Assembly: GCA_025602905.1 (NCBI GenBank)
Contig: JAHLKI010000019.1
Location: 62,001-126,000, forward strand
Origin: Phlyctochytrium arcticum
Lineage: Eukaryota > Chytridiomycota > Chytridiomycetes > Chytridiales > Chytridiaceae
Direction: 5' to 3'
DNA: 64,000 bases
Positions 21,743-34,568 of this stretch are shown here, one piece after another. The position numbers and the translations under genes were made by a program. The number at the start of each line of letters is the position of its first letter. Position 1 is the first letter of the stretch. The notes under the pieces were generated by a model, which ran no database searches, had not been told where the DNA came from, and saw only the letters and a program-made list of their open reading frames with translations.

Positions 21743-22428
21743 GATTGGTTTTGAAAATGTCTTAGATCAGATCATTCTCCAAATGATCTGATAATCCCAG
21801 AAAACACTTTGTCCCGAATAGCGTTAATTGACAGAACCGATCCGAGTCATCCGACAGCGATTCGAGGATCCTACCTGGATCCTGGTCGGTTGACTGGTCG
21901 GTTGATGCCACTTGATGGCTGTAGTTTAGTGCCTTTACTTTCTCCTGCATACTCGATGCAGCACTTGCGATATGCATCATCTTTTACATTAATATACCCT
22001 CACTCCCATGGAACCCCATCTATCGTATTTTCGGGACAGAAAAGCATAACGTTCTGCTGTAGTATACTGGGACAATGCAGAGGATAAAACCAAGCAGCCC
22101 ATGTGCATTATTGTAAAGTAAAATACATATGCAGGCTTTTGTGAGCCAAGGAACCCAGCAAGGAATCTTCGGAACGATGGTGCGGCACAGGATCGGGCTG
22201 AGCACACTTTCTAAATATCATCTTTCTGCATGATGCACCTCGATGAGTAGTGGGAAAAGCTACAAAAGTAGACTACTGATGTGCCTACCCTATAAATAGC
22301 TAACTGTGTAGAATCAAAGGAAGGAAAGATAAGGAAGAAAACGCAGGGTTAAAGAGAATGTCAGTTAAAAATCACCGCCATGATAATCTACTTCTGTGGG
22401 ATTGAAAACTTCAAGAGCAGCAACATCG
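21743..22428. repeat. Spacer containing duplicated 3' flank of the ISG12-like unit
   Basis: About 21930-22130 resembles 20740-20965: tactttctcct..tac.cgatgca, tgcgatatg, atataccctca, a cagaaaagca-like run, gacaatgc..ga.aaaac.aagcagccca. The two copies lie downstream of the two ISG12-like genes, so the duplication carried the 3' flank with the gene. About 300 bp between 22130 and 22429 have no counterpart. Confidence 0.6.
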
Positions 22429-22983
22429 TCATGGATCGTCCTCCTCTGGTGGTTCGTCCATTGGCGCTAATGCTTCCTCTTGAGCAGATTCGTTCCTTTG
22501 GGCTGCATCGCAAGCCGCGGCGACTCCTGCACCAGCGACCCCTCCCGCAGCGACGGAAGCGGCCGTCAGTCCAGTCGAAAGGCCTACAACCCCAGCACTT
22601 TGCAGAGTAGCACACAAACTTCCGGCTGCGACGCTTCCACCATAGCTACTCATCAGTCCGGCAGCAGCGGAGCCGGCGGCAATACCGCCAGTACCGAACC
22701 CTGCGGCCGCGATAGCTGCCCCCGCGAGCGCTGGTCCGGCGGCCATGGGTGCCAAAACCGCTACTTGTGCCAATCCGGGGCCTTGGCGGAACGCTTCTTG
22801 GGTCCTTCTCCCCGCTTCGTGCTGTCCAGTTGAATACTCCACCCAGGCCCGCAGCTGTGAGACTCCGATGCATTGCTGCGAAAATTGGTGCTGCGTGCGT
22901 CCTGCTCCCTCAAAATCTCCACATGCTACTTGGACCAAAGACTTGACTTGCGACACTATGGGGAGGGCCTCGAGCCACCCCAT
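22429..22983 (-). CDS. ISG12 (IFI6/IFI27)-like protein B with two N-terminal repeats
   Basis: Single-exon model, 184 aa, start chosen at MGWLEALPIV to match paralogue A (MGWWEVLPIV). It has only two N-terminal repeats (SLVQVACGDFEGAGRTQ and AWVEYSTGQHEAGRRTQ), so one unit was lost or A gained one. The hydrophobic domain is nearly identical to A (AAGFGTGGIAAGSAAAGLMS, SVAAGSLCATLQSAGVVGLS), with the highest DNA identity of the pair there. The tail is short and acidic (ending DEPPEEDDP) rather than Cys/His-rich. Same strand as A, 685 bp apart. An in-frame open stretch upstream of 22983 is ignored because it has no ATG matching A. Confidence 0.8.
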   Translation of the reverse strand: MGWLEALPIVSQVKSLVQVACGDFEGAGRTQHQFSQQCIGVSQLRAWVEYSTGQHEAGRRTQEAFRQGPGLAQVAVLAPMAAGPALAGAAIAAAGFGTGGIAAGSAAAGLMSSYGGSVAAGSLCATLQSAGVVGLSTGLTAASVAAGGVAGAGVAAACDAAQRNESAQEEALAPMDEPPEEDDP

Positions 22984-23347
22984 GTTTGACTTCAAATATG
23001 GGACCTGAAAGAAGTCGGGAAAGATGTGTGGTTGCTGAGACAGCTGACAGTGAGCTGGACAGGTGAGATGAGACAGCTCGGCAAAAAACCACTTTGCCTG
23101 GAAAAGAGTTAAGCGCGTCCAGTGGGACAGTGGGAAAATGGCTTGGGTTTCGATTTCGACCCAGATTTCCACCGGTATATATCGGAACTTTCGACTTCCT
23201 CTTGGGGGTCATTCGATTGCTATGTTTACAAACATTCACCGGGAAGCGGGTGCGGGCATAACGATATATGCAAGGTATATTTTACGAGATACCAATTCAA
23301 CGTAGAAAGAAATGTTCAAAATTTTCATAGTATGACAGGGATAGTTA
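22984..23347. other. Promoter region of ISG12-like B and 3' flank of SCYL3-like
   Basis: 364 bp between genes on the same strand. No coding signal seen. Confidence 0.4.
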
Positions 23348-26300
23348 CTAAGTAGGAACGTCGGGTAAATCCTCCATGTCGCCCCATCCTGCGCCAAGCT
23401 ACAAAAGAAACTGACTCAGATCGGACCCCAAAGGACATGCCACATTGAGAGAGTCTTACCTCAACGTCTTCTACCGGCGCCATGGCTAACCGGCTGCTGA
23501 TGGAGCTACTTGGGGAGTGCTGCGATGATTGCTCTGTGATGGGAATCCTTTTCAGATTGGGCAGGTCCAGAATGGAAGGTATTTTGGGCAAGGCTGGCTC
23601 CATATCGGCAAAATAATCCACTACTGGATCCTCTTGCGGCGGGACCGAGGGAGAAGCGACAGCGTCATCGGTAGGGAGGGGGATTGCTGCTGCAGCAGAG
23701 GCGGGTGTCAGTGGGCCGGAATCTGGGGGGAAGTGAGACTTGGGGGCAATAGATATCACCGGGTTTGATACTGGAACCGAAGGAAGTGTTGGTTGATCGC
23801 CATTAAGGATATCGGACTGAGACTCATGGATGGAGGGTGAGGAGGGCAAAGGATATGTGTGGTTATCGGTCCTGAGCGCTCCGCCACTCATATCCTCAGT
23901 TGCGGCATCTGAGGGGGTATCTTCGGTGCCTGTTGTTCCAGTCGAACTTGCTGCTGCAGCCTGTCTTCGTTGTTCCCGCTTGGCTTTCAGCTCGGCTTCT
24001 CGAGCCTCGCGCTTGGCGCGTAACTGATCACGGCGTTTTTGGCGCTCAATTTCAGTCTCCTCATCCACAGCTACTTCGTCAGCTACAGCAGGACTTGCAT
24101 GATCCGCTGCTAGTTCAAGTGAGTGCTGGCTTCCAGGCGAAATCGACTTTATGGAGGTCTCAGGCTGTACAACAGGTGAAACACCCTCCGCAACAGACGC
24201 TAAGCCAAACCCATTGTCTTGTACTTCAGAGGATTCTTCCGGTTCTCCCCAGTTGTCATCGTCCCAATCGTCACTGGGTCGAGCGGCCGCTGTGTTGGCA
24301 GATGGAAACCTGGCAACTGCTTCTACTGAAGTGTCAGGATGAGATACTTTTCGCTTCGGACTTGTCTGAACGGCCAAAGGGGAGCCATTCTCCACGGAAG
24401 AGGTAGAGAGGCCTCGCGGAAGTGGCGGGGGCATAGACATGCTGTAGGATGATGGTCGTGGTCCCGTTTTGGGGAAGATGGTGCGCGAACGAGCCAAACG
24501 GCCGTAAACTTTGCGAAGCTTACTTGCGACGCTGTGCTCATCGCGCTTGCGAGCGATAGTTGGTGTATGATCCATGGCGGATGTTATGACGCTTACTATC
24601 GAGATCAACGCAGCCGATATCTCACGACGGACATCTCTGGATGATAGCCACCTTCTTTAGTAACTATGCTTCAAAATGCAATCCCAATGCAAAGCTACCA
24701 ACCTGTGTTCGTCACGGAGGAATGGAACGCCTAGCTCGATAATTTTCGGCAGCCAATGCATTGTTCGGGCATCGAACGATTTTGAGAGATCTCCCTTCAG
24801 TCGTTGGCAGTAAAATTCATTCTTGGCGTCAGGCGGAAGCACCTTCATGATGAGGTGAAAACATTTGACAATGCTGGCTGTGAGATATCGGACTTCTGGT
24901 GGACCCTGGAGGCAATTGTGAAAAACTATTGCGAGAAAACCCCCAGCAGGAGATCGAGGCTTACCTTATTAGTGGCCTCAATAAAGCACAATCGCTTCCA
25001 CATGTGGATCAACGCATCAATGACTAGCCACTTCTGTTCCATAGGCATGTGATCCATGACAGATACATTGAGGGTGTGTGGTATAATAAGATTCTCCACC
25101 AGTATTTGGGGAGTGTAACGGCTCTCAGGTATACCTGAAGGAGCATTCGCCGTGTTTGCCTTATTGGATGCATTCCCAGCCGTTGTAGAGTCGAGTGCGC
25201 CATTTGATGAGCTCTGTCGACGAGCGCGAGGGAGGTTGTTGCTGCCTTCATTATTTATGGATCCACCAGTCAACCTTCGCGATAATGGGGAAGGAAGGGG
25301 TGCTTCCATCGGTGATGGAGGATCACCCGGACCCCAGGGGCCAAGTTTGTGTACCGTGCGAGCTGGAGGCGTTACAACACTGGGGAGTGGTTTAAACTCT
25401 GCTGATCCTTCACGCCGGGGCTCTTTTGAAAGCTGCCTCCCACTCATTCCCATCGACCGCCGATCATTAGAGCCACTCGGAGCTAGCGTGATTCCAAATC
25501 CATCTTGTGACTCGGCAATATTCTTGGAATGTTGCGTTTGCATACAAAGTTTTTCGATCAGGGGAGCGAGTGCACATAGTGAAAGTGTATACAGAGGATC
25601 GTCCACATCGTCCAATCCTAGGATGATCTATTTTCTTTCATCAGCTTTTCTTCAGGGAAAAACAGGCGGCAAATGACTACCTCTGGAATGATCATCCCTT
25701 GTAACAAACTACCGTCCCAATTGAGCAACTCTGTAATATAGCTGCGATCATCTAATTGGTAAGTTGATCGAAGAACATCATTTTGAACCACCAACCTGTG
25801 GAAAAGTTGCAGCAATACTATTCGGACATTATATGACCTAACTCGCCACATCTCCTCTATGAACGGTAAAATGTGTTCATCGTACTCTTTGACGGGCAGC
25901 ACTCCGGGACCATGTTCATTTTCCCGGCTTGGAATCAGAAGTTGGGCATAGAATGCATCCGCGCCGGGCTCAGACATCATATCGCGATTGAGAACCAGGG
26001 GAAGTACATATTTCACAATATTTTGCGTAGAAAGTTCTTGTAGGTCCGTAGGAAGCTCTCTGAGAAATTTTCGCTTTGAATACCAGTATGCGGACTCCAG
26101 TACGAAGTGTGGCCTTACCCAAAACGCTCTTTCTTGACTTCAGCGTCAATGACGCGTACTTCTTTTAGAAACTTCTCCACGACATCCAAGAAAACATTGT
26201 TTTCAAAGAATTCAGTAGCCAAAACATCCTCAATCCTGGGCCGATCATCTGCCGCTGTTTCTGACAGATTTTTTGCACAGATATCCAGCAGTTTCCAGTC

Positions 26301-27209
26301 GAACGATCCGGCAGGTTTTTCACGCTTCAGATATGGTCCAATGAGGGCACGAATCAAAACTCCCAAACCATATGCATCACGCGCATCTGGTTGAATACCG
26401 GCCTACTTGTGCATTTGGGTCAGTTCGCGTGCCAATATGGCGACCGTTCAAACTTACCGAGTTCTCGCTTTGATCCTCTGGTGGCGTATATTCCTCCGGA
26501 AGATGCAGATGTATCTTGCCCAACTTTACCGTAGACGATTCCTCAAATGAGCAAACGTGCTCCATGCCCCCCAAAACCCATCGACCATCTACAAAAGTCA
26601 CTTTTAAGCCATGTGTGCACAACCGCAATATGATGTCTTTATTTACCTCCATCTGCAACAAAGACTGAGTCCATCTGAATGTTGTTATGGGCCAGTTCCT
26701 GAGAATGAAGAAATGCAACGGTTTTCTGCATGAAGAATCATTTGAGCCATTAGCTGCACAAGGGGAACTTGGGAATTACATACAAGAATATTGTATATGC
26801 CGACGCATACTTCCTCAGGACTCAGATCGTTGATGGTAAGTGCAAGGGGGGAAACGGGCTCAATGGCGAGGAATAGTCCATTATCTCCAACGTCGGCCGC
26901 CAAGAACTTTCCTATTCCGGGATGCCGTATTGTTCTCAACCGCTGTTATCCTCTTTCAGTATCTTTCCATTCGACAAAGCCAGCACTTGAGCTTCTATTT
27001 ACCTGCACTGCCTTTCCCAACTCTGCAACATCTTCGGGTGACTGTTGCGACCCCTTTGCCTTTTGATATGTAAAGACGGACGCAGGTTGACCAGTCGTTT
27101 TATGGACAGCACGATAGAGGTTGAACGGGCTTCCTGCAGCGTTGCCTTCCTCCCAAACGGTTTCCTTCAGGGAATACGTAGAAGTTGCTTTACTCTCCGA
27201 GGCTCCCAT
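23348..27209 (-). CDS. SCY1-like pseudokinase, SCYL3/PACE-1 type
   Basis: Ten exons on the complement: 27003-27209, 26784-26942, 26647-26725, 26458-26588, 26119-26402, 25681-26059, 24965-25627, 24703-24905, 23460-24636, 23348-23398; 1,110 aa in frame. The N-terminus MGASESKATSTYSLKE matches the myristoylated SCYL3 start. The kinase fold follows with EEVCVGIYNIL, FLHSQELAHNNIQ and WVLGGMEH, where the HRD and DFG motifs are lost, so it should be catalytically dead. HEAT-like helices follow (FLDVVEKFLKEV, ILGLDDVDDPLYTL, VRYLTASIVKCF, PFLRDEHR). The C-terminus has DWDDDNWGEPEE, a Lys/Arg/Glu coil and WGDMEDL. It is longer than human SCYL3 owing to Ser/Pro-rich inserts. A role in membrane trafficking is inferred from the family. 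Confidence 0.9.
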
Positions 27210-27923
27210 TTTTTGACCGTCTTGACACTACTCTTTGCCCTCAACTCTAGGCCCACTCCTATCGTACGTATCGCGAGGACCTTCTCTTTGTTTTTGGAGT
27301 CAAATCCCCGTCAGTTGTGGAATGGGCGACGCGAAACGCCGATCTTGAAGTCTGAGGTCAAAATTCGTGACGCAGCGGTCAACCCCGGGGTCAACCTGAA
27401 TTCAGGCTTGTTATGAGCCTCCTCTGCGCAGAACCAGGTAGTTTTAGACCTTTTTTTTGCGGTTTAAGACCATGTCCCTGGACCATTCATTCAAAAAAAA
27501 GCTTGAGAGTGCTGCATTGAATCATCGCAGAGAGCTCTACTGCTGGCATTGGCGGTGCCAGTCTCTTGAAAAAGCACCCTACTTGCCGAGTCTCAACTCC
27601 GACGTATCGCCAAGAGCGGGACTTTCCGAAAGAAGCTAGTAGGACGAACCAGATTCCTGTAGTATCTGGCTGTCAATCTAGGCTAATGCTCCCGACGTCT
27701 AATCGCTCGTACACTATTATAAGATACCTAACAACTACAGCATAAGGCTTCCATTTGTTCTAATGTTGAGAGGGCTGCAAATCAAGCGCAGGGACTGAAC
27801 ATGATGTCTCATTCAGGGCAACTGGAGGAATGAAGTTGCTTTCTGTTGCTCATATCCTTTATTGATGATTAAGCGTTCAAGTTCCCTCTATAACTCAAAA
27901 AGTAATATGGTGAGCTATATATA
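27210..27923. promoter_or_regulatory. Intergenic, SCYL3-like promoter with GTCAA/GACGC motifs
   Basis: 714 bp with no gene seen. 27354-27400 carries ggtcaaaatt, gtgacgc, ggtcaacc and ggtcaacctg, like the CHK1 promoter. A 60-codon plus-strand open stretch at 27457 is not supported. Confidence 0.4.
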
Positions 27924-28622
27924 TCATGAGGTATGGAGGGAATTGTTGGTCTTTTCAAAAGCGGATAGGGCAGAAAGCATGGCAGGCTGATCGGGCATAA
28001 TCTCCCTCGCTTGCGAGACGGTGAACTTTGAATAACCTACTCATCAGTGAAAGCGCCTATCGGATTGGTTTGAGCTACGTACCAACTTCCTGCTTCGCTC
28101 CGAACGCTCGGGCCAGTCCTCCTCCAAATCAGATACTTGCATCGCAAAGAAGACAAACTCGCAGGAAGGCTCGAGGGATCCGGCCATCTGCTTGTGATGA
28201 GGCCATCTCCCCAATGGCTCGGCAGATGGTATGGTTCCGCGTAGACCGGCCTCTTCATAGGCTTCCCTGACAGCTGATTGGACTGTTTTCACTTCAGTCC
28301 GCAAACTCAAGAAAGTAGTCCTAAGCGTTCAGATTTGTTCTAACCTTGAGTTTCATCATCCTCCCAACCGCCTTTGGGCTATTTCAGCTGCATCAGGCGG
28401 CCATTACCCGTACCCGTAAAATACATAATTCGTACTTACCAATATCCACTTGTCGGGGTGCTTTCTGCTGGAAACTAGTACGATCTGAGTTCCGCTGCTG
28501 ACCACGGGAACTACACCAACCACAATGCGGGCACCGGACGGGGTATAGACCTGCTGTTCACGTCCTTCCCGAGCTTTCGCCATTGCACCGCATGGCTGTG
28601 AGCCCGGCCGTTCAGTGGTCAT
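27924..28622 (-). CDS. Nudix hydrolase, diphosphoinositol polyphosphate phosphohydrolase type
   Basis: Four exons on the complement, 28440-28622, 28345-28378, 28083-28282 and 27924-28025, give 172 aa. The Nudix box is perfect after splicing: G-GWEDD-E-TQVQSAV-REAYEEAGL (G-x5-E-x7-REUxEExGU), built from exons 2 and 3. PKGGWEDDE and the C-terminal KLFTVSQAREIM block resemble the DIPP/NUDT3-4 and Aps1 group, which remove the beta-phosphate of inositol pyrophosphates and cleave diadenosine polyphosphates. The N-terminus has GARIVVGVVPVV and VLVSSRKHPDKWIL. The start could be the second Met (MAKAREGREQQ). The 34-bp exon 2 is easily missed by gene finders. Confidence 0.88.
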
Positions 28623-28971
28623 CGGCCGCTAGAGCTTCCCAAAGTCGGGGGAAAAAATCCATCCAAGTTGAGTGTCACTCAACCTTGGCTGCGCCATTTC
28701 AGAGCAGAAGTGCGCAGCACGCGCATATTACGGTACGATCTGAACTGTATCTTTGCATAGATACAGAACATACCGATCAAAGAACTTTAACAGATTGTAC
28801 ACTAAAGATTCTTGCTCACACGGTGGACGTTACCCAACCATGATGTGGGACCATCGTCTTGTGTGATGCATTCACAATCAGCCGTATCTCAAACCAAAAA
28901 CTGCCGTAGCACGTTTGATATTCATTTCTATGCCAGAAACTGAACATGTTTCAAGAGTAAGAAATTGGATC

Positions 28972-30354
28972 TACGAACCAAGTACCATCTCTTTCGGTCG
29001 CCATCTCCTCTCGCTCCAAGATCACAGTCTGTCCACTTTGTAACGAGTCCGCATCAATCAGTTTGCCGATGATGTCGCTTGTGGAGAGAATTTGTCCATT
29101 TACATCGGAAAACAAATGAAGCCTCTAGCCGAATAGATGTCTGTTGGAACATGTTTCGTCATCAAAATGGCGAGCACTTACCTTCTTGGATATCGAGACA
29201 TCTACCACGTTATTGGAATTTGAGAGCGTGAACATTTTGGCGACTGAGTCGATAACTCTCCCCATTGGCCATTCCTGGTGCAACCCTCAGCGAAAACGAT
29301 CCAAGATACGTGAATGGGACGATATACCTTATGAAAGTACAATGGTTCGCTCTTCTGTCCACTTTCCTTTGGAAGACATACCCGGAGGTAAACGCGTGAG
29401 GCCTCGGGCATCGACATTTCACCCTTCGTAAGGAAACATGAATGGATACTCTGGACATATACGAGCTGCTCTTACCTTTGCATGCATTTTCATCTTCATA
29501 AGTTCGATTTTTGGGTTCAGGCGTTTTCTTCTCTTCCCTGAGGGAGACTCAAGCCCCGTGGGCCTGCTGCCGACATCTGAATTTGTAGTCGGGGGTGACG
29601 ACAACGACGACAACAAGTTTGTATATGTCTGCTCCTGTGATTTGGAGACTTTCTTTGGTTCCACATCTGGTGCAGAACAATGGTGATCTGCTGGATGCCG
29701 GTGTCTGAACTAGAGAGTTAGCGTCGGCGCATCTTGCAAAATTGGTGATGCAAGGCTGTTACTTGAGACAAAACATTTCCGCGCATTTACGACATTTGGA
29801 AGCCCACAGCTCTGCCGAAGGGCAATCTTGTAGTGAGCAAGGAATCTTTTGGGTCGGCTGCTGCGGCGCAATATGCGATTGGCATTTGGACCTTAGATGT
29901 TGCTCAACCTGCAAGAGCGATCAGATCTCCATACCCATGGGTGTCAGCGGGCCTGACTTACTAATACATCATCCTTCAGACCAGCGTCATTTTTCAAAAT
30001 GGCTTCACACTTGGGACATACGGCTAAAACTTTCTACTTTATGATCAGAGTCAAGACCTACAAGTCTCCCACTGAGGCGAGTCTCACATCTTTCTCAGAC
30101 CATTTCTCACAATGATGCGCAGTAGCCGTGCGATGCTCTGAGCTGCTCTTTTTGTGAGTGATGATCACATAAACTTATTCATGCCATCCAATCGAGATAC
30201 CAGTAGATCTGACGACACGCAGTACAGTTGAATGGCAAGAAGTCTAGTAGCGATTGCCTTTGGTTTTTCGGTGGAGGGTTCCAAACGTTCAGCAAGTACC
30301 TAACTGCCCACAATGGGCATAAGAACAATTCACACCCAAGCTTGGAATCTCCAT
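28972..30354 (-). CDS. ZFAND1: AN1-type zinc finger protein ZFAND1/Cuz1
   Basis: Nine short exons on the complement: 30300-30354, 30201-30243, 30088-30142, 29962-30033, 29763-29908, 29476-29704, 29328-29423, 29182-29274, 28972-29124; 313 aa. AN1 finger 1 is assembled from three exons (CSYAHCGQLDFLPFNCTAC, then YCSEHR..HHC). Finger 2 runs CSLQDC..CRKCAEMFCLKHRHPADHHC. After a basic linker with ELMKMKMHAKGE, a ubiquitin-like domain starts at RVYLRVCLPKES and includes KEWPMGRVIDSVAKMF. ZFAND1/Cuz1 links Cdc48/p97 and the 26S proteasome to arsenite-induced stress-granule and misfolded-protein clearance. It is divergent from the coiled-coil gene; the starts are 220 bp apart. Confidence 0.93.
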
Positions 30355-30574
30355 CGTCAATCAGGGTCGATTGCAGGAAGTCAAAGTCGTCAAAGTTCAA
30401 ACGAAATTCACAAATTCGCAGAAGTTTGCAACTTTGCAAGACTTTGCAAGTTGGTCTCGATAATTGAGTGCACAGCCCCCATGACATAATCGGCGATTTT
30501 GAATTTCCGATCCATATTCAGCTACAGCAGGAACATGGTTTATTGGAAAGAATCAAAGCGCAACTTCTAGTACG
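30355..30574. promoter_or_regulatory. Divergent promoter, ZFAND1 / coiled-coil gene
   Basis: 220 bp between start codons. Contains short direct repeats around tttgcaagactttgcaag (about 30432-30450) and a gtcaaagtcgtcaaagttcaa-like run at about 30380-30400. Confidence 0.45.
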
Positions 30575-32971
30575 ATGGGACGCAAAAAGTTGCCCCCGAT
30601 GAGAGAGAGTTCCGTTGCTGTTCCTCCACTGGGAACGGCACGACAGTCCGTGGCCAAGTCTTTGAACACACGATCCGCTTTACCCACAATAACAAAGTCT
30701 CAATCCGGTGTTGGAGCAAGTAAAAAAGTCAAGAAGAAGAAGAAAAAGAAGATTATTGACGAGGAAGACAGCGATGCCGAAGCAGAAGAGGAGGAGGAGG
30801 ACGAAGATGACGATGACGACGATGAGGAGAGTCCTGAAGATGAGGAAGATGAGAGCGATCCGGAGGAGGAGGAAGAAGAGGAGATTCTAGATGAGGCGGG
30901 GGACGAAGTCAAGAAAGAGTTTCCCGTACTTAAACGACCAGGAGCAATGTCCATTCTCGAGGATAGGGACCATTCGGGAGGGGCACTAATTTCACGTCGT
31001 ACTTCAATCGGTAGTGCGGGCTCGGAGAGATCAAGCGTTCATGGCCTGTCGACCTCTCATTCGCGAGCGGATTCAGATGTATTCGATGAAGATAGAGGCT
31101 CATTCATTGCCAGCTTCAATGCAGCCGTCGCGGAGGGGACATCTATGGAAATGAAAGGTTTCCCACCTCCACTCGCATCGCCAAGCGTCCGGAACTCGCC
31201 ACTAGATGAAGCAATGATTTTGCTTCAGCATCAACAGAAGCTGCCCAAAAACGTGGCACTTCGCACCAAGGCTCGCCGGTCCTTTTTGTTGAGAAAGGTC
31301 GTCGCCAATAACCGTCGTGAAGCAATGCGCGTGACACATACACCTCTCAAGTTTACCAACTCACAGTTTGACCTCTTCACATCATCGACTGGCGGGGGTA
31401 TACGCAGTGGGGATCCATACGGAAGATTTTTGACGGGTAATAAAACAGAAAAGATCCGAATCCCGTCAGCGTCGGAAGCCGCCGCGACTACCAGGAAGGA
31501 AAAGGCAATTAAGGGTCGAGGTCGTCAGACATCTTCCCAGTTGAACGGCGCAAAGAGAACGCCCGAAACAAAGTCAGGAAATGAAGCCAACATTGGACCT
31601 TCGGCTGGCGGTTTCTCCGTAGGAAAAGCACCAAAGGGTGGAATCATCCCGCGGTCACTTCCGGCGCAAAAACGGATACGCAAACTGGCACAAAAGCAAC
31701 AAATCAGAGCGCAGTTGCAAGGAAAATGGGACCGCTTAGAGGATTTGAGGATACAGTAGGTATACCGCTTGGTTGCCCCCACAAATACTGCGATCTAATG
31801 AAGCCGTTTGACAGCATCATTGCAAGAATGCGGTCTTTGAAGCATTATTATGGCGAGTTACAGTGGCTGTAAGTATAAAGCTTGTCCAATCAGTTGGGAA
31901 CCTAAATGCTAAATCCTGCTTCAGGAAGAATGAGAACAAGCGTCTGCAGGAGGAATACAGTCACACCACGCTTGAGATGGTAACTTCATACTTCTACGGC
32001 TGCGCAATTGTCCAGCGAAACTTACGCATGTTCATATAGAATATCCAAGTCTCGGAAATCCTCAACTCCAACGATGATCAAAATCGAATGCTTTATAAAG
32101 TTCATCGGGACCGGAAACGGCAACAAGTTATGCTTAATCGTGAATTAGAAAAGGTCGACCATGCACATCTTGCAAAACAAAAAAGTAAGATACCTCTCTA
32201 TCAGTAAAAATCCGAGATGATTAATCTCTGGGGTAGCACTGCGGGATGTCATCGTCGAAAAAGAGAAAGAATACCAAGAAGCCATCTTAGATGTCCAAGA
32301 ACTCGATGAATTTCAGGTTAAGCTATTTGAATTCTCCCACACGTATGGGACCTAACACCCTTGAAAAGAAAAATTTAGAGATTGACCCAGCAGCGCTCAA
32401 GAAGCGCATGGCGGATGAAAACGCCCGGAGAAACATGGCGCTTGCCGATCATGAGCGTCGGTTTTCAGCTCTTCAGGATATTGCGGCCGCCGAACAGGTC
32501 GAGGCCGAGCGGACCTTCTCGGAGCGAATTATGACCATCATAAACCAGGAAAAATCTGTAAGTACTTTCCAAGTTTCCTCACCACCGTAAGAAAAAAATT
32601 TCATGCTGGTTCAATAGACGTTATCTTCAAGATTCGATGAAGCTCTTCGTCTGTCTGCCATCAATAATAAGCGGCTGCGCCGTGAGATTGCCATACATCT
32701 GGAACATCAGGACAAAATCCAAGCAGAAATTGACAAGATTTTGGAAGAACGAGCCGCCGTGGCCAAGATCAAGGAGGGTACCAAAGATGTCCGACGGCAG
32801 GTTTTGAAATTGACAAAGTTCATCAAATGTACCCCGGATATGGATTTCGAGTTGCGGATGCGGGCCGACAGGCCCATGGGTGCTCTCCGGGACGCGATGG
32901 TCGGAGCCCCCAAAATTGGAGAACGATTACCGCTAGGTCCTACCCCTGTTACCGCATCATCCTCCGGTTGA
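30575..32971 (+). CDS. Long coiled-coil protein, possibly cilium-associated
   Basis: Seven exons, 30575-31755, 31815-31868, 31925-31979, 32040-32184, 32237-32316, 32369-32557 and 32618-32971, give 685 aa. The first 390 residues are disordered: a poly-Lys run (55-62), an Asp/Glu-rich block (about 63-110) and Ser-rich segments. From LPAQKRIRKLAQKQQ onward almost everything is predicted coiled coil (SLKHYYGELQWL, NENKRLQEEYSH, NSNDDQNRMLYKVHRDRKR, MADENARRNMALADHERR, RLRREIAIHLEHQ). No named family was recognised. Coiled-coil character and the presence of axonemal genes nearby are the only reasons to suggest a basal-body or flagellar role. Confidence 0.7.
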
Positions 32972-33130
32972 CAACCCATTTCTTATTGTAAGCATATCCC
33001 CTCATCAAGAGTGAAGCATTGTATTTACTTGTAAAATGCAAATTTTGTTCATATGGCACAATTGGTGAAAGAAAAGGAGGAAAAGAGGGAAATAGTGGAC
33101 AGCCCCATAGCTAACGAAAGTCGACACAAC

Positions 33131-33963
<833 letters not shown>

Positions 33964-34568
33964 AGCAAATATGTGTTGGACAATTCGCTGGGAAGGTCTA
34001 CGGCAGTCTTTGGCAAGGTCGAATGACCTGTAAATCGATCGTGATGCTTCTGAGCTGCTCTCAAATGTCTTGATGCTGGATTGCATTGCCAGACCGAAAC
34101 ACGTGCCGCGGCCAAGCCACTTTCTCGTAATCAAGTCACGTGTAAAGCGGCCCGTGACAACCCAGCGCACGGGTCCCATTTTAGGCCTAATCAACCCACC
34201 AAATTAGGAACGTGCTTGCGCAGCTTTGCTGATGTAATCAGAGCTCCGGCGTGTCCGTGAAATACGCGTTGGAAAACCTAGTATAATTGCAAACCGTCAA
34301 TAAAAATGCGCTCCTGCATCTCGAAAGGCGGGGTGGTGTATATTACTTTGAAGTGGCTTATGGGTTGGGCCGTTTTGTGTAGCGATGATAACAGTTAAGT
34401 GCAGATTTCTGATGGCGATTTCGCTGTTAACTCCCCCCACTTCGAGGTTCCCCCAATCGAAGGATTCGCGTTGCATCAGTACGGGGACGCTTGGATCTCG
34501 TCAAGATACCTATCAACTCCCCCTGTTGACAGCCTAAGACGATTCCATCCGAGCCCACGCAACTTATA
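33964..34568. other. Intergenic upstream of NDUFS8 and of the transposon-like gene
   Basis: 605 bp with no gene. A cacgtg box occurs at about 34137. Near 34551 lies an 18-bp sequence (cgattccatccgagccca) that recurs with one mismatch near 37911, beyond the transposon-like coding region. Confidence 0.4.

Noticed and set aside
24297..24541. Antisense and alternative frames within the SCYL3-like large exon
   Set aside because: Low-complexity shadows of a Ser/Pro-rich segment that splices correctly in the SCYL3-like frame.
26059..26119. Apparent frameshift in the SCYL3-like gene
   Set aside because: It resolves as a normal 59-bp intron when the TTTCTCAG acceptor is used rather than the earlier AAAG.
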